From: Nocardia sp. NBC_01327
GTDB lineage: Bacteria; Actinomycetota; Actinomycetes; Mycobacteriales; Mycobacteriaceae
Direction: 5' to 3'
Length of the DNA stretch: 64,000 bases
Assembly (NCBI RefSeq): GCF_035958815.1
Contig: NZ_CP108383.1
Coordinates: forward strand, 4,154,001-4,218,000
Both the position numbers and the translations under genes were made by a program. Positions 57,353 through 64,000 of the stretch are shown here, one piece after another. How positions within the stretch are numbered: the stretch's first letter is position 1; the number at the start of each line of letters is the position of its first letter. The notes under the pieces were generated by a model. It was not told the DNA's origin, searched no databases, and saw only the letters and a program-made list of their open reading frames with translations.

Positions 57353-57618
57353 CCGCACCAGGGCGCCGCGGACCCGTCGAGGACCGGGAGCGGGCCCTTG
57401 TTGCACTGGCCGGACCCGGTCTGGAATGACTTGATGAGGTTCGCCGAACCGGTCGGTGACGGATCGAACGAGCCGGTCCCGCCCGTACCCGCCACCGAGT
57501 CGGCGGTCTGCGCCGCGGGCGAGAGCGCCAGCGGCTCGGCGGCCGCCATGGCCGCAGGGGCGAGCAGTCCGGCGAATACGCTCGCGGCGGCCACCGCGGT
57601 ACGGATGGGTGTGATCAT
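57349..57618 (-). CDS. Small secreted protein with Cys pair
   Basis: 89 residues from the ATG at 57618 behind AAGGAG. Sec signal peptide (RTAVAAASVFAGLLAPAAMAAAEP) then an exported chain of about 60 residues with Gly/Ser/Thr-rich sequence and two Cys (SGQCNKGPLP and APWCG near the end) that probably form a disulfide. The type is common in Nocardia and its relatives but has no assigned family. Convergent with the SDR gene. Confidence 0.72.
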   Translation of the reverse strand: MITPIRTAVAAASVFAGLLAPAAMAAAEPLALSPAAQTADSVAGTGGTGSFDPSPTGSANLIKSFQTGSGQCNKGPLPVLDGSAAPWCG

Positions 57619-57779
57619 CAGTCGAGTCTCCTTGGGGTGCAGTGTTGTTCGCCCCAGAAAACTAGATGGTGGACCTTCCATGTTGCGAGACCATGAAACC
57701 AGCGGCACCAGAACCTCGGGCGACGCAACTACCGTCACCCGCGCGGAATAGGCCGACGGTGACGGCGGTTGCGGCCGTT

Positions 57780-58109
57780 ATGGAGATCAGTGAATTTCCC
57801 GGATATGAATGGATCGACTCGGCGGATGCGCCGGTGCGGGAAGTGTTTCCGGGAATCCGGGCGCGGCCGCTGTGGTCCGGCGTGAACGGCGCCAAGGCGC
57901 ATGTGCTGGAGATGGACCCCGGTACCCGCTGGGAGGGGATCGACCTGCACGAGCCTGGGCCGGAGGAGGTATTCGTCGTTTCCGGCGTTTTCAACGACGG
58001 TTTCCGCGATTACCCGGCCGGATCGTTCATTCACGCTCCGGCCGGTTCGTCTCATATCCCGCAATCCACTACCGGCTGTACGTTGTTCCTGTTCTACCCC
58101 GAAGGCTGA
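57780..58109 (+). CDS. Cupin-domain protein (ChrR-like)
   Basis: 109 residues. One double-stranded beta-helix: LHEPGPEEVFVVSGVFNDG is the first cupin motif (His and two Glu) and GSFIHAPAGSSHIP the second (His). The metal ligands are therefore present, as in the ChrR-type anti-sigma cupins, but there is no zinc-binding anti-sigma domain. It may bind zinc or iron and act in stress or small-molecule turnover. It converges on the hydrolase gene, one base apart. Confidence 0.87.
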   Translation: MEISEFPGYEWIDSADAPVREVFPGIRARPLWSGVNGAKAHVLEMDPGTRWEGIDLHEPGPEEVFVVSGVFNDGFRDYPAGSFIHAPAGSSHIPQSTTGCTLFLFYPEG

Positions 58110-58110
58110 C

Positions 58111-58803
58111 TCAGGCGAGCTCGCGCGCCGCCTCATCGATCAGGTCGGTCACCGGGCCGGGCTGCGAAGCCAGGGAGGCGTGGCCGGCGTCCAGTTCGAT
58201 GATCTTGCGCGGATTCATCCGCTCGGCCATGCGACGTTCGTTGTCGGGGTTGATCATTCGATCGGCGGTCGAGACCTGATACCAGGTCGGCTTCGCCTTC
58301 CAGGCGGGTGCGGTGACATTGTCGCCGAAAGTGGTTGCCAGGGGCGCCTTCTGGGTGACGGCCATGACCAGGGCTTCTTCGGCCGAGAGGTCCTGACAGA
58401 AGCTCTCGTGGAATTTGTCCTGCTTGACCCACAGATAGCCGTCGGAGTCGGGCGCGAGGTTCGCGGCCGCCTCCGGAGGCAGTTCTTCGGTGATCTGCCC
58501 GGGGCTCTCTCCGGCGTCGGGCGCGAAGGCCGCGATATAGACCAGACCGGCCACATTGGGCAGGTCACCGGCCTCGGTGATCACCGCGCCGCCGTAGGAA
58601 TGGCCGACCAGCACCACCGGCCCGTCGACCTGCTCGACCATCTTGCGGGTCCGCTCGGCGTCGTCGGCCAGGGAGGTCAGCGGGTTCTCCACCGCGAAGA
58701 GCGATCGATAGCCCCGCTTGTCGAGTTCGACGATGACCTTCGCCCAGTGCGCCGCGCCACCCCAAAAGCCGTGCACCAGTACGATTGTCGGCTTGATCGT
58801 CAT
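58111..58803 (-). CDS. Alpha/beta hydrolase (esterase-like)
   Basis: 230 residues from the ATG at 58803. IVLVHGFWGGAAHW entry, elbow VGHSYGGAV with Ser, Asp in STADRM and His in DAGHASLASQ. The pattern matches the methylesterase/hydroxynitrile-lyase-like hydrolases often found in actinomycetes. Probably cytoplasmic (no signal). Substrate unknown. Confidence 0.9.
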   Translation of the reverse strand: MTIKPTIVLVHGFWGGAAHWAKVIVELDKRGYRSLFAVENPLTSLADDAERTRKMVEQVDGPVVLVGHSYGGAVITEAGDLPNVAGLVYIAAFAPDAGESPGQITEELPPEAAANLAPDSDGYLWVKQDKFHESFCQDLSAEEALVMAVTQKAPLATTFGDNVTAPAWKAKPTWYQVSTADRMINPDNERRMAERMNPRKIIELDAGHASLASQPGPVTDLIDEAARELA

Positions 58804-58945
58804 ATCGAAACCCCTCTCGGCGCACCGGGGTGCGCACAACTGATGGTTACCTCGACTTGATCAGATCTGCGCTATCGGTGCGACTCAGGTTCCTTGTGAT
58901 GACACTAAGGTTAGCTGCCACTTTGCGCAATGTTGCCGACTCCCG

Positions 58946-59296
58946 TCAGCGCGGTGCTCGATGGTCCTGATCCACTCGGATGAGCGGCGGCTCGGGGGCG
59001 ATATGCGGCGCCGTCGAGGCCCCGACCCGGCGTTGCTGCGAGTAGCGGCGGCGCTCAGCGTCCGTCATTCCACCCCATATTCCGAAACGCTGGTCATGTG
59101 CCAGCGCGTAGTCGAGGCACTGCTTACGCACCTCGCAGCCCTCGCATATGCGTTTGCCTGTGCGGCCGGAACCGCCCACCTCGGGAAAGAATGCGTCCGG
59201 ATCGGTTTGTGCGCACAGGGCTTGTTCGCGCCAGCTCTGGGGGCCGAGCTCGTCCAGATTGAACAGTGATCGCGCAATCATCGGTTGCTGCTTCAT
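58946..59296 (-). CDS. WhiB-family iron-sulfur transcription factor
   Basis: 116 residues from the ATG at 59296. The four cluster Cys are at 28, 51, 54 and 60 (ALCAQTDPDAFFPEV, then CEGCEVRKQC) and the turn FGIWGGMT follows, as in all Wbl proteins. The [4Fe-4S] cluster responds to O2 or NO, and Wbl proteins act with the sigma factor. The spacing and the DPDAFFPEVGGSG block are of the WhiB2/WhmD kind; a specific member is not claimed. Confidence 0.93.
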   Translation of the reverse strand: MKQQPMIARSLFNLDELGPQSWREQALCAQTDPDAFFPEVGGSGRTGKRICEGCEVRKQCLDYALAHDQRFGIWGGMTDAERRRYSQQRRVGASTAPHIAPEPPLIRVDQDHRAPR

Positions 59297-59662
59297 CTCA
59301 ACGCCTTCGGTCAACGTGTCGTGTGTCGTCAGAGCCTTTGAAATCGTCTGCTGCATCCAGGTCTGTCCCCCCGGAAGATCTGCGGCAACTCTGAAAAGTG
59401 GTGTTGCCAAGTGCAATGAGCCCGCATGATGCGACGAACATACATTGATAGTTACCGTTCAGCAATCGCTAGCTTTTCGAGAACGGGATCGACGGGTCGG
59501 CTTTAATGGCCGAACGCGTTCCAAAAACGCCCTCACCTCGTCGCATCGGCCTGATGCCATTGCGCCTCTATGCGACCGATCCCAGTTGCTGGTGGATCGC
59601 CGAAGGTCCATTCGAGTGCGGCTGGTCGGCAATTGCCCGCCGCGGCGTTATCCACGGGTGAG
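59297..59662. other. Long leader/intergenic region of the whiB gene
   Basis: 366 bases with no convincing gene. It is the leader of whiB on the minus strand and is clearly more AT-rich than the neighbours around 59430-59500 (GAACATACATTGATAG), where the whiB promoter is most likely. No attenuator or operator repeat was recognised. Confidence 0.5.
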
Positions 59663-59770
59663 CTAGCGGCGATCGTGGTCGTTGTCGTGCGCGTGATCGT
59701 CGGGGCCGATGTGGTTGTGGTTGTCGTTGAATTCGCGGCAGTACGGATTATCGATGCCGATCGATCCCAC
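59663..59770 (-). CDS. His/Asp-rich 35-residue protein
   Basis: A GTG at 59770 opens a frame encoding MGSIGIDNPYCREFNDNHNH, then IGPDDHAHDNDHDRR, stop at 59663. About 80% of codons end in G or C although the residues are Asn, Asp, His and Ile, where the choice is free; that bias is good evidence of selection as a gene. Six His, eight Asp and one Cys make metal binding plausible. The ribosome site is weak. It lies between whiB and the AAA ATPase gene. Confidence 0.45.
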   Translation of the reverse strand: MGSIGIDNPYCREFNDNHNHIGPDDHAHDNDHDRR

Positions 59771-59871
59771 GCGCTATGCGAGGCCGGATGGCGCGGCGCG
59801 GTGGGGCATGCCGATTTCGGCACGTACGATCTGACGATCGTAACGATCTCCCTGAGGAAGGGGCGTTCGAG

Positions 59872-60507
59872 ATGGTGTTGTCCGACAGTGAAACAGCGGC
59901 CGCGCGGATCGTCGAACTGCTCGGGTCGGCCCGATCCGGCCTCGGTTCCGCTGCAGTCCTGCGGGGCGATCCGGGTATCGGCAAGTCTGCGCTACTCGGT
60001 TATGCGGTCGAGCGGGCCGAAGGCTTCAAGGTCATGCGGTGCCGGGGCAGGAATGGGGAGACCGGCGTCTCGGGTGTGCGCGAACTCTTCGAGCAGGTGC
60101 AGGATCCCCTCGAAATCCTGGCGGAACCGCACGCCGAGATACTCGGTCGTGCACTCACGCTGGGTAGGCAGGCGGTGGACCCGTATCTGGTCGGCATCTC
60201 CATGGTGACACTGCTCGGCGCACTCGCGCGTGAACGCCCACTGCTGGTCGTCGCCGATGATGTGCAGTGGCTGGATCTTTCGACGGTGGAGTACCTGGCC
60301 TTCGCCGCGCGCCGGCTCACCTCCGCCCCGATTGCCCTACTGCTGGCACACGAGGACCCGATCGGCCCCATGCTGCGCGGGCTTCCGCACATCCATCTGA
60401 CCGAGCCCATCGAACTCCCTGTCCCCGCAGCCGAGCCGACTGCGCCGGCGCGGGCATACGAGTCCCCCGCGCCGGTAAAGTCTCGTGCCGGCCGCCGGTC
60501 GGCGTGA
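59872..60507 (+). CDS. AAA ATPase domain protein, truncated LuxR/LAL type
   Basis: 211 residues from the ATG at 59872 behind GAGGAAGGGG. A STAND/AAA ATPase entry with Walker A GDPGIGKSALL and Walker B PLLVVADDVQWLD, exactly the first domain of the large LuxR (LAL) regulators. The protein ends shortly after the ATPase module; the helical repeats and C-terminal helix-turn-helix (another 600-700 residues) are missing, and the last 40 residues are Pro/Ala-rich. It is either a decayed regulator gene or a stand-alone ATPase that could titrate a full-length partner. Confidence 0.75.
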   Translation: MVLSDSETAAARIVELLGSARSGLGSAAVLRGDPGIGKSALLGYAVERAEGFKVMRCRGRNGETGVSGVRELFEQVQDPLEILAEPHAEILGRALTLGRQAVDPYLVGISMVTLLGALARERPLLVVADDVQWLDLSTVEYLAFAARRLTSAPIALLLAHEDPIGPMLRGLPHIHLTEPIELPVPAAEPTAPARAYESPAPVKSRAGRRSA

Positions 60508-60585
60508 CCGCGAATCGGCAGCGGATCATCGGGCGCGCCGGCTGATCGTCATCCGAATCGCCTGGCGCGCACCGGCGTTCGCGGT

Positions 60586-60795
60586 CTACTCGATGCCGAG
60601 GGTGACTTCGGTCGACTTGATCAGGACCTTGACGGGAGTGCCGTCGGCCAGGCCGAGATCGTCAACGGCATCCCGGGTGATCGAGGAGGTGATCTCGTCC
60701 CCGCCATTGAGCCGGATCTTCACAACAGCCATCGCCTCCCCGCGCGTGATCGAGGTGACGGTGCCGTCGAGTTGGTTACGGGTGCTCAGTCGCAT
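60586..60795 (-). CDS. Mop/TOBE molybdopterin-type oxyanion-binding protein
   Basis: 69 residues: LSTRNQLDGTVTSITRGEAM, then AVVKIRLNGGDEITSSITRD and KVLIKSTEVTLGIE. This is a single Mop (TOBE) unit, the small domain that binds molybdate or tungstate in multimers. No modABC gene is in the window, so it may be a free molybdate store (molbindin-like). Confidence 0.9.
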   Translation of the reverse strand: MRLSTRNQLDGTVTSITRGEAMAVVKIRLNGGDEITSSITRDAVDDLGLADGTPVKVLIKSTEVTLGIE

Positions 60796-60962
60796 GGCGG
60801 CGAGTGTAGGCAGCAGGGCGTGCGGTAGGTGGGATGCGCAGCGTGCAAGGGGTGTTGCCAGGCGGTTGCCTGTTTAGATCTGCGTGACTCTAATGCTCGC
60901 CGGGCCGCGCGCGGGGTGGTTCGATCGCAACGATCGTCAGGATCGAGCGAAAGGCCCCCGAA

Positions 60963-61892
60963 ATGAGCGTCGATTACATCAGTGACACCGCGACCGCCGT
61001 GCGGGTGGTCAAGCTGGGCGCCCACATCGGTGCGCAGATCGACGGGGTTCGGCTCGGTGGTGACCTGGACGCGGAGACGGTGGCCACGCTGCGCGCGGCG
61101 CTCAGTGAGCACAAGGTGATCTTCTTCCGTGGGCAGCACCACCTCACGGAGGATGGGCAGTACGAGTTCGCGCAGTTGCTCGGGACTCCGACGACTCCGC
61201 ATCCGACGCTCAGCGCGGGTGCGAAGAGTTTGGCCATCGATTCCCAGCACGGCCGGTCGAATACCTGGCATACCGATGTCACCTTCGTCGATCGGGTGCC
61301 GAAGGCGTCGATCCTGCGGGCGGTGGCGCTGCCCAGCTATGGCGGCTCGACCACCTGGGCCTCGACTGTCGCCGCGTACAACGCGCTGCCGGAACCGCTC
61401 AAGCGGCTGGCCGAGAGTCTGCGTGCGCGGCACACCAATCTGTACGACTACGCCGCCGAGGACCGGCCGGACGAGAACTTCCGGGCCTACCGCCGCGAAT
61501 TCGAATCCACCTATTTCGAGACCGAGCATCCGGTGGTGCACGTGCACCCGGAGACCGGTGAACGCGCCCTGCTGCTGGGCTGCTTCGTGAAAGAGCTTGT
61601 CGGCGTATCCAGGAGCGAGTCGCAGGCGCTGTTCCGCCTGTTCCAGGACCGGGTGACCCGGCTCGAGCACACCGCACGCTGGAATTGGTCGCTGGGCGAT
61701 GTCGCCATCTGGGACAACCACGCCACCCAGCACTATGCCGTCGACGATTACGACGGCGCCGAGCACCGCAGGCTCACCCGCATCACGCTGGCCGGTGACA
61801 TTCCCGTCGGCATCGACGGTGTGCCGAGCACCGTCATCGCAGGTAGCGCCGAGTCCTATTCGACCGTCGATCGGCTGCGGGGCGCGGCATAA
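60963..61892 (+). CDS. TauD/TfdA-type 2-oxoglutarate dioxygenase
   Basis: 309 residues. The Fe site has HxD at His103 and Asp105 (TWHTDVTF) and the distal His in WDNHATQHYAVDDY; the 2-oxoglutarate Arg is in HRRLTRITLAGD. Substrates of the family include taurine, alkylsulfates and aryloxyacetates. It is 110 bp before the OpuC-type transporter genes on the same strand and could act on a compound that transporter brings in; that is inference. Confidence 0.92.
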   Translation: MSVDYISDTATAVRVVKLGAHIGAQIDGVRLGGDLDAETVATLRAALSEHKVIFFRGQHHLTEDGQYEFAQLLGTPTTPHPTLSAGAKSLAIDSQHGRSNTWHTDVTFVDRVPKASILRAVALPSYGGSTTWASTVAAYNALPEPLKRLAESLRARHTNLYDYAAEDRPDENFRAYRREFESTYFETEHPVVHVHPETGERALLLGCFVKELVGVSRSESQALFRLFQDRVTRLEHTARWNWSLGDVAIWDNHATQHYAVDDYDGAEHRRLTRITLAGDIPVGIDGVPSTVIAGSAESYSTVDRLRGAA

Positions 61893-62001
61893 CGCCGTAT
61901 TCCTCCGGGATGCCCCGCGCGCCTTTGCGGAGCCCAGCGCACCGCACCGAATAGGCTTTTACGGCTCGCGCAGACAAGTACCGACCGGACTTCGGCTGAC
62001 G

Positions 62002-62658
62002 ATGGGAATCCCCGTGGACTTATGGAGCTATATCCGAGGGCGGGAAGGATTTCTGGCGTTCCTCACGTATCAGCATGCGTCCCTGGCATTTCAGACGGTT
62101 CTGGTCGGGACCGTGGTCGCGGTCCTCATCGCGGTGGCGGTCTACCGGCTCCCGCTGCTGTCGGCGCTCACGCTGACATCGAGCCGGGTCGCGCTGACCA
62201 TTCCCTCGCTCGCCCTGCTGGCGCTGTTGCTGGTTCCGTTCGGACTGGGCGTGGTTCCCTCGTTCGTCATGCTGGCGTTCTTCGCCGCCCTGCCGGTCAT
62301 CGGTAATGCGATCGTGGGTTTGCGCTCGGTTCCCGCCTCGGTCATCGAATCCGCGCAGGGCATCGGCTTTTCGCGCTGGCGCATTCTGCTGACCGTCGAA
62401 TTGCCGATTGCCTGGCCGGTGATTCTCACCGGCATCCGGGTCTCCACGCAGATGATCGTCGGTGTCGCGGCCATCGTCGCCTATGTCCTGGGACCGGGCC
62501 TCGGATCCCTGATTTTCAATGGCCTGTCCCGGCTCGGCGGTGCGAATGCCCTCGAAATGGCGCTCACGGGCACTCTTCTCATCGTTTTCATCGCACTGGT
62601 ATTCGATGCGCTCCTCGTCCTGCTCGGCCGCCTCACCATCGCAAAGGGACTGTCATGA
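62002..62658 (+). CDS. Osmolyte ABC transporter permease (OpuC/ProW type)
   Basis: 218 residues from the ATG at 62002 (GTG 62014 possible; ribosome site weak). Five to six helices and the permease EAA-like loop VIESAQGIGFSRWRILLTVELPIAWP. Part of a glycine-betaine/carnitine/choline importer: the ATPase follows with a four-base overlap and another permease begins at 63950. The solute-binding gene is probably right of the window. Confidence 0.9.
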   Translation: MGIPVDLWSYIRGREGFLAFLTYQHASLAFQTVLVGTVVAVLIAVAVYRLPLLSALTLTSSRVALTIPSLALLALLLVPFGLGVVPSFVMLAFFAALPVIGNAIVGLRSVPASVIESAQGIGFSRWRILLTVELPIAWPVILTGIRVSTQMIVGVAAIVAYVLGPGLGSLIFNGLSRLGGANALEMALTGTLLIVFIALVFDALLVLLGRLTIAKGLS

Positions 62659-63953
62659 CCGATGCCGTGACCAGCCGGATCGCTCCGGGTACGCCGGACC
62701 GCAATGTGACGGGTGCGTCCATCAAGCTGGACTCGGTCGTCAAGCGCTATCGGGGACAGGACAAGCCCGCGGTCGAAAGCCTGGACCTCGAGATCGAGGC
62801 CGGGCAGATCGTCGCGTTTGTCGGGCCCTCCGGCTGCGGTAAGACGACCACGCTGAAGATGATCAACCGGTTGATCGAGCCGACCGAGGGTCGGATCTTC
62901 ATCGACGGCCGCGATGTCACCAGGGAGGATCCGGACAAGCTGCGCCAATCGATCGGCTATGTCATCCAATCCGGTGGCCTGTTCCCACACTGGTCGGTCG
63001 CCAAGAACATCGGCGCGATCCCGCGGGTGCTCGGCTGGGACAAGAAGCGGATTGCCGAGCGCACCGAGTATCTGCTCGATCTGGTGGGTCTGGACCCCGG
63101 CACCTTCGCCGATCGGCTGCCGAAGGATATGTCCGGTGGACAGCAGCAGCGGGTCGGCGTGGCCCGCGCGCTCGCGGCCGATCCGCCGGTCCTGCTCATG
63201 GACGAGCCGTTCGGCGCCGTCGATCCGATCACGCGGGTTCGCCTGCAGGACAGCCTGATTGCGATCCAGCACGAACTCGGCAAGACCGTCGTGATCGTCA
63301 CGCACGATTTCGAGGAGGCCACCAAGCTCGGCGATAAGGTCCTCATCCTGTCCGAGGGCGGTCATATCGAGCAGTACGCGGCGCCGGAGGAGATTCTCAC
63401 CGATCCGGCCACGCCGTTCGTGGAGGAGTTCGTCGGATCGGGCGCGAAGCTGGCGTACCTCACCGTGTCCCGGGTGCGCGATGTCGACTGCGATGCCGTG
63501 ACCACCGCGCGCATCGGGGAGCCGGCGCAGAGCGTGATCGCCCGCGCGAAGGCCGCCGGGCACACCTGGGTCGTGGTCGTGGATGCGGCCGGGCGGCCGC
63601 GGTCGTGGCCGTCGCTCACCGAGGTCGCGAGCAAACCCGAGGTGTCCGACTACCTCGATCGCCGATTGCCCGTGGTCGCACGGTCTTCGACCCTCAATGA
63701 CGCACTCGATGCCATGCTCGCCGCCAGCCAGGGCGCCACGCTGGTCACCGACGGCCGCGGCGCGGTGGTCGGCTCGCTCAATATCGGCTCGGTGACGGAG
63801 GTCATCCAGACCAAACTCGCCGAGGGGCATGCCGCCGAGGAGGACCTGTCGTACGCGACGTATGTCGACGGCACCGATCCCGCGCCGACACCGGTGATCG
63901 CGGCCGCCGACGAACCCGGAACCGAGGAACTCGGAACGGACGAGCAGTCATGA
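62655..63953 (+). CDS. Osmolyte ABC transporter ATPase with CBS domains (OpuCA type)
   Basis: 432 residues: Walker A GPSGCGKTT, signature MSGGQQQRVGVARAL, Walker B LLMDEPFGAVDP and the switch His in VIVTHDFEE. Two CBS domains follow (residues 265-400), as in OpuCA, which senses ionic strength. The C-terminal tail is acidic. It overlaps the permease before and the next permease after by four bases each. Confidence 0.94.
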   Translation: MTDAVTSRIAPGTPDRNVTGASIKLDSVVKRYRGQDKPAVESLDLEIEAGQIVAFVGPSGCGKTTTLKMINRLIEPTEGRIFIDGRDVTREDPDKLRQSIGYVIQSGGLFPHWSVAKNIGAIPRVLGWDKKRIAERTEYLLDLVGLDPGTFADRLPKDMSGGQQQRVGVARALAADPPVLLMDEPFGAVDPITRVRLQDSLIAIQHELGKTVVIVTHDFEEATKLGDKVLILSEGGHIEQYAAPEEILTDPATPFVEEFVGSGAKLAYLTVSRVRDVDCDAVTTARIGEPAQSVIARAKAAGHTWVVVVDAAGRPRSWPSLTEVASKPEVSDYLDRRLPVVARSSTLNDALDAMLAASQGATLVTDGRGAVVGSLNIGSVTEVIQTKLAEGHAAEEDLSYATYVDGTDPAPTPVIAAADEPGTEELGTDEQS

Positions 63954-64000
63954 ACCGCCTGCGCCGCACTCCGATCGACGTGTGGTTCGAGCCGATCATC
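63950..64000 (+). CDS. Second osmolyte transporter permease, cut by the window end
   Basis: The ATG at 63950 overlaps the ATPase stop (ATGA), and 17 codons (MNRLRRTPIDVWFEPII) remain before the edge. Position and operon structure indicate the second OpuC-type permease, as in opuCABCD sets. Confidence 0.7.
   Translation, partial: MNRLRRTPIDVWFEPII

Noticed and set aside
58903..58915. Possible IdeR/DtxR box (AAGGTTAGCT) near the hydrolase at 58111-58803
   Set aside because: Only one half of the 19-bp palindrome is present, and no iron-related gene is adjacent.

Overview
The window is high-GC DNA with strongly GC-biased third codon positions, from a mycolic-acid actinobacterium (order Mycobacteriales), most probably Nocardia or a near relative. 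The grounds are an MmpL exporter, a lipoprotein L,D-transpeptidase with an Ig-like domain, a stand-alone LigD-type polymerase domain, a WhiB protein, many TetR, XRE/MmyB and SDR genes, and the actinobacterial (group 1h) type of [NiFe] hydrogenase. The genus is inference; there is no rRNA gene in the window. No tRNA, rRNA or CRISPR array was recognised.

Layout. 0-2.4 kb: the 3' end of a conservon-type P450, then a divergent SDR/TetR pair around a large twin operator. 2.6-4.1 kb: an IS3-family element. 4.1-7 kb: a WhiJ-like XRE/DUF6879/small-protein operon and two hypothetical genes. 7-11.6 kb: LigD polymerase domain, L,D-transpeptidase, MmpL exporter. 11.8-15.8 kb: an operon of two HTH proteins, an ImmA/IrrE peptidase, a DUF6545-type membrane protein and a P450. 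15.87-16.0 kb: what looks like the empty shell of a second mmpL gene (operator, five codons, terminator). 16-24.5 kb: a two-component system, a permuted NlpC/P60 protein, a secreted trypsin-like protease and a 935-aa LuxR/NB-ARC regulator. 24.7-31.8 kb: a VOC protein, a two-gene ABC exporter, a hydrolase divergent from an MmyB-type regulator operon, and a flavin monooxygenase.

The centrepiece (31.9-47.3 kb) is a co-directional 17-gene hydrogenase locus: hypA, hypB, small and large subunits, a NifU/Rieske-like fusion, three uncharacterised proteins, a 39-aa membrane peptide, the maturation protease, hypC, hypF, a second hypC, hypD, hypE, a nickel permease and a DUF6390 protein. The small subunit has Asp where a proximal-cluster Cys is normal and lacks a Tat signal, as expected for the O2-insensitive, atmospheric-H2-scavenging type. 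A CRP-like box and a second dyad lie before the structural genes.

47.3-64 kb: accessory metabolism and regulation. It holds SDR genes, an MmyB regulator, an AlkD-like protein, the head-to-head remnants of a deleted MmyB/hydrolase pair, a TetR gene that appears to share an operator with a flavin-monooxygenase/VOC operon, a second TetR/SDR pair with a twin operator, WhiB, a short His/Asp-rich ORF, a truncated AAA ATPase, a Mop/TOBE protein, a TauD-type dioxygenase and an OpuC-type osmolyte transporter that runs off the right edge.

The most unusual material is the hydrogenase accessory set (above all the Rieske-like domain with Cys in place of His), the deleted mmpL copy, the collapsed divergent gene pair, and two TetR/SDR intergenic regions with the same twin-inverted-operator design. 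All homology statements come from reading motifs; no searches were run.
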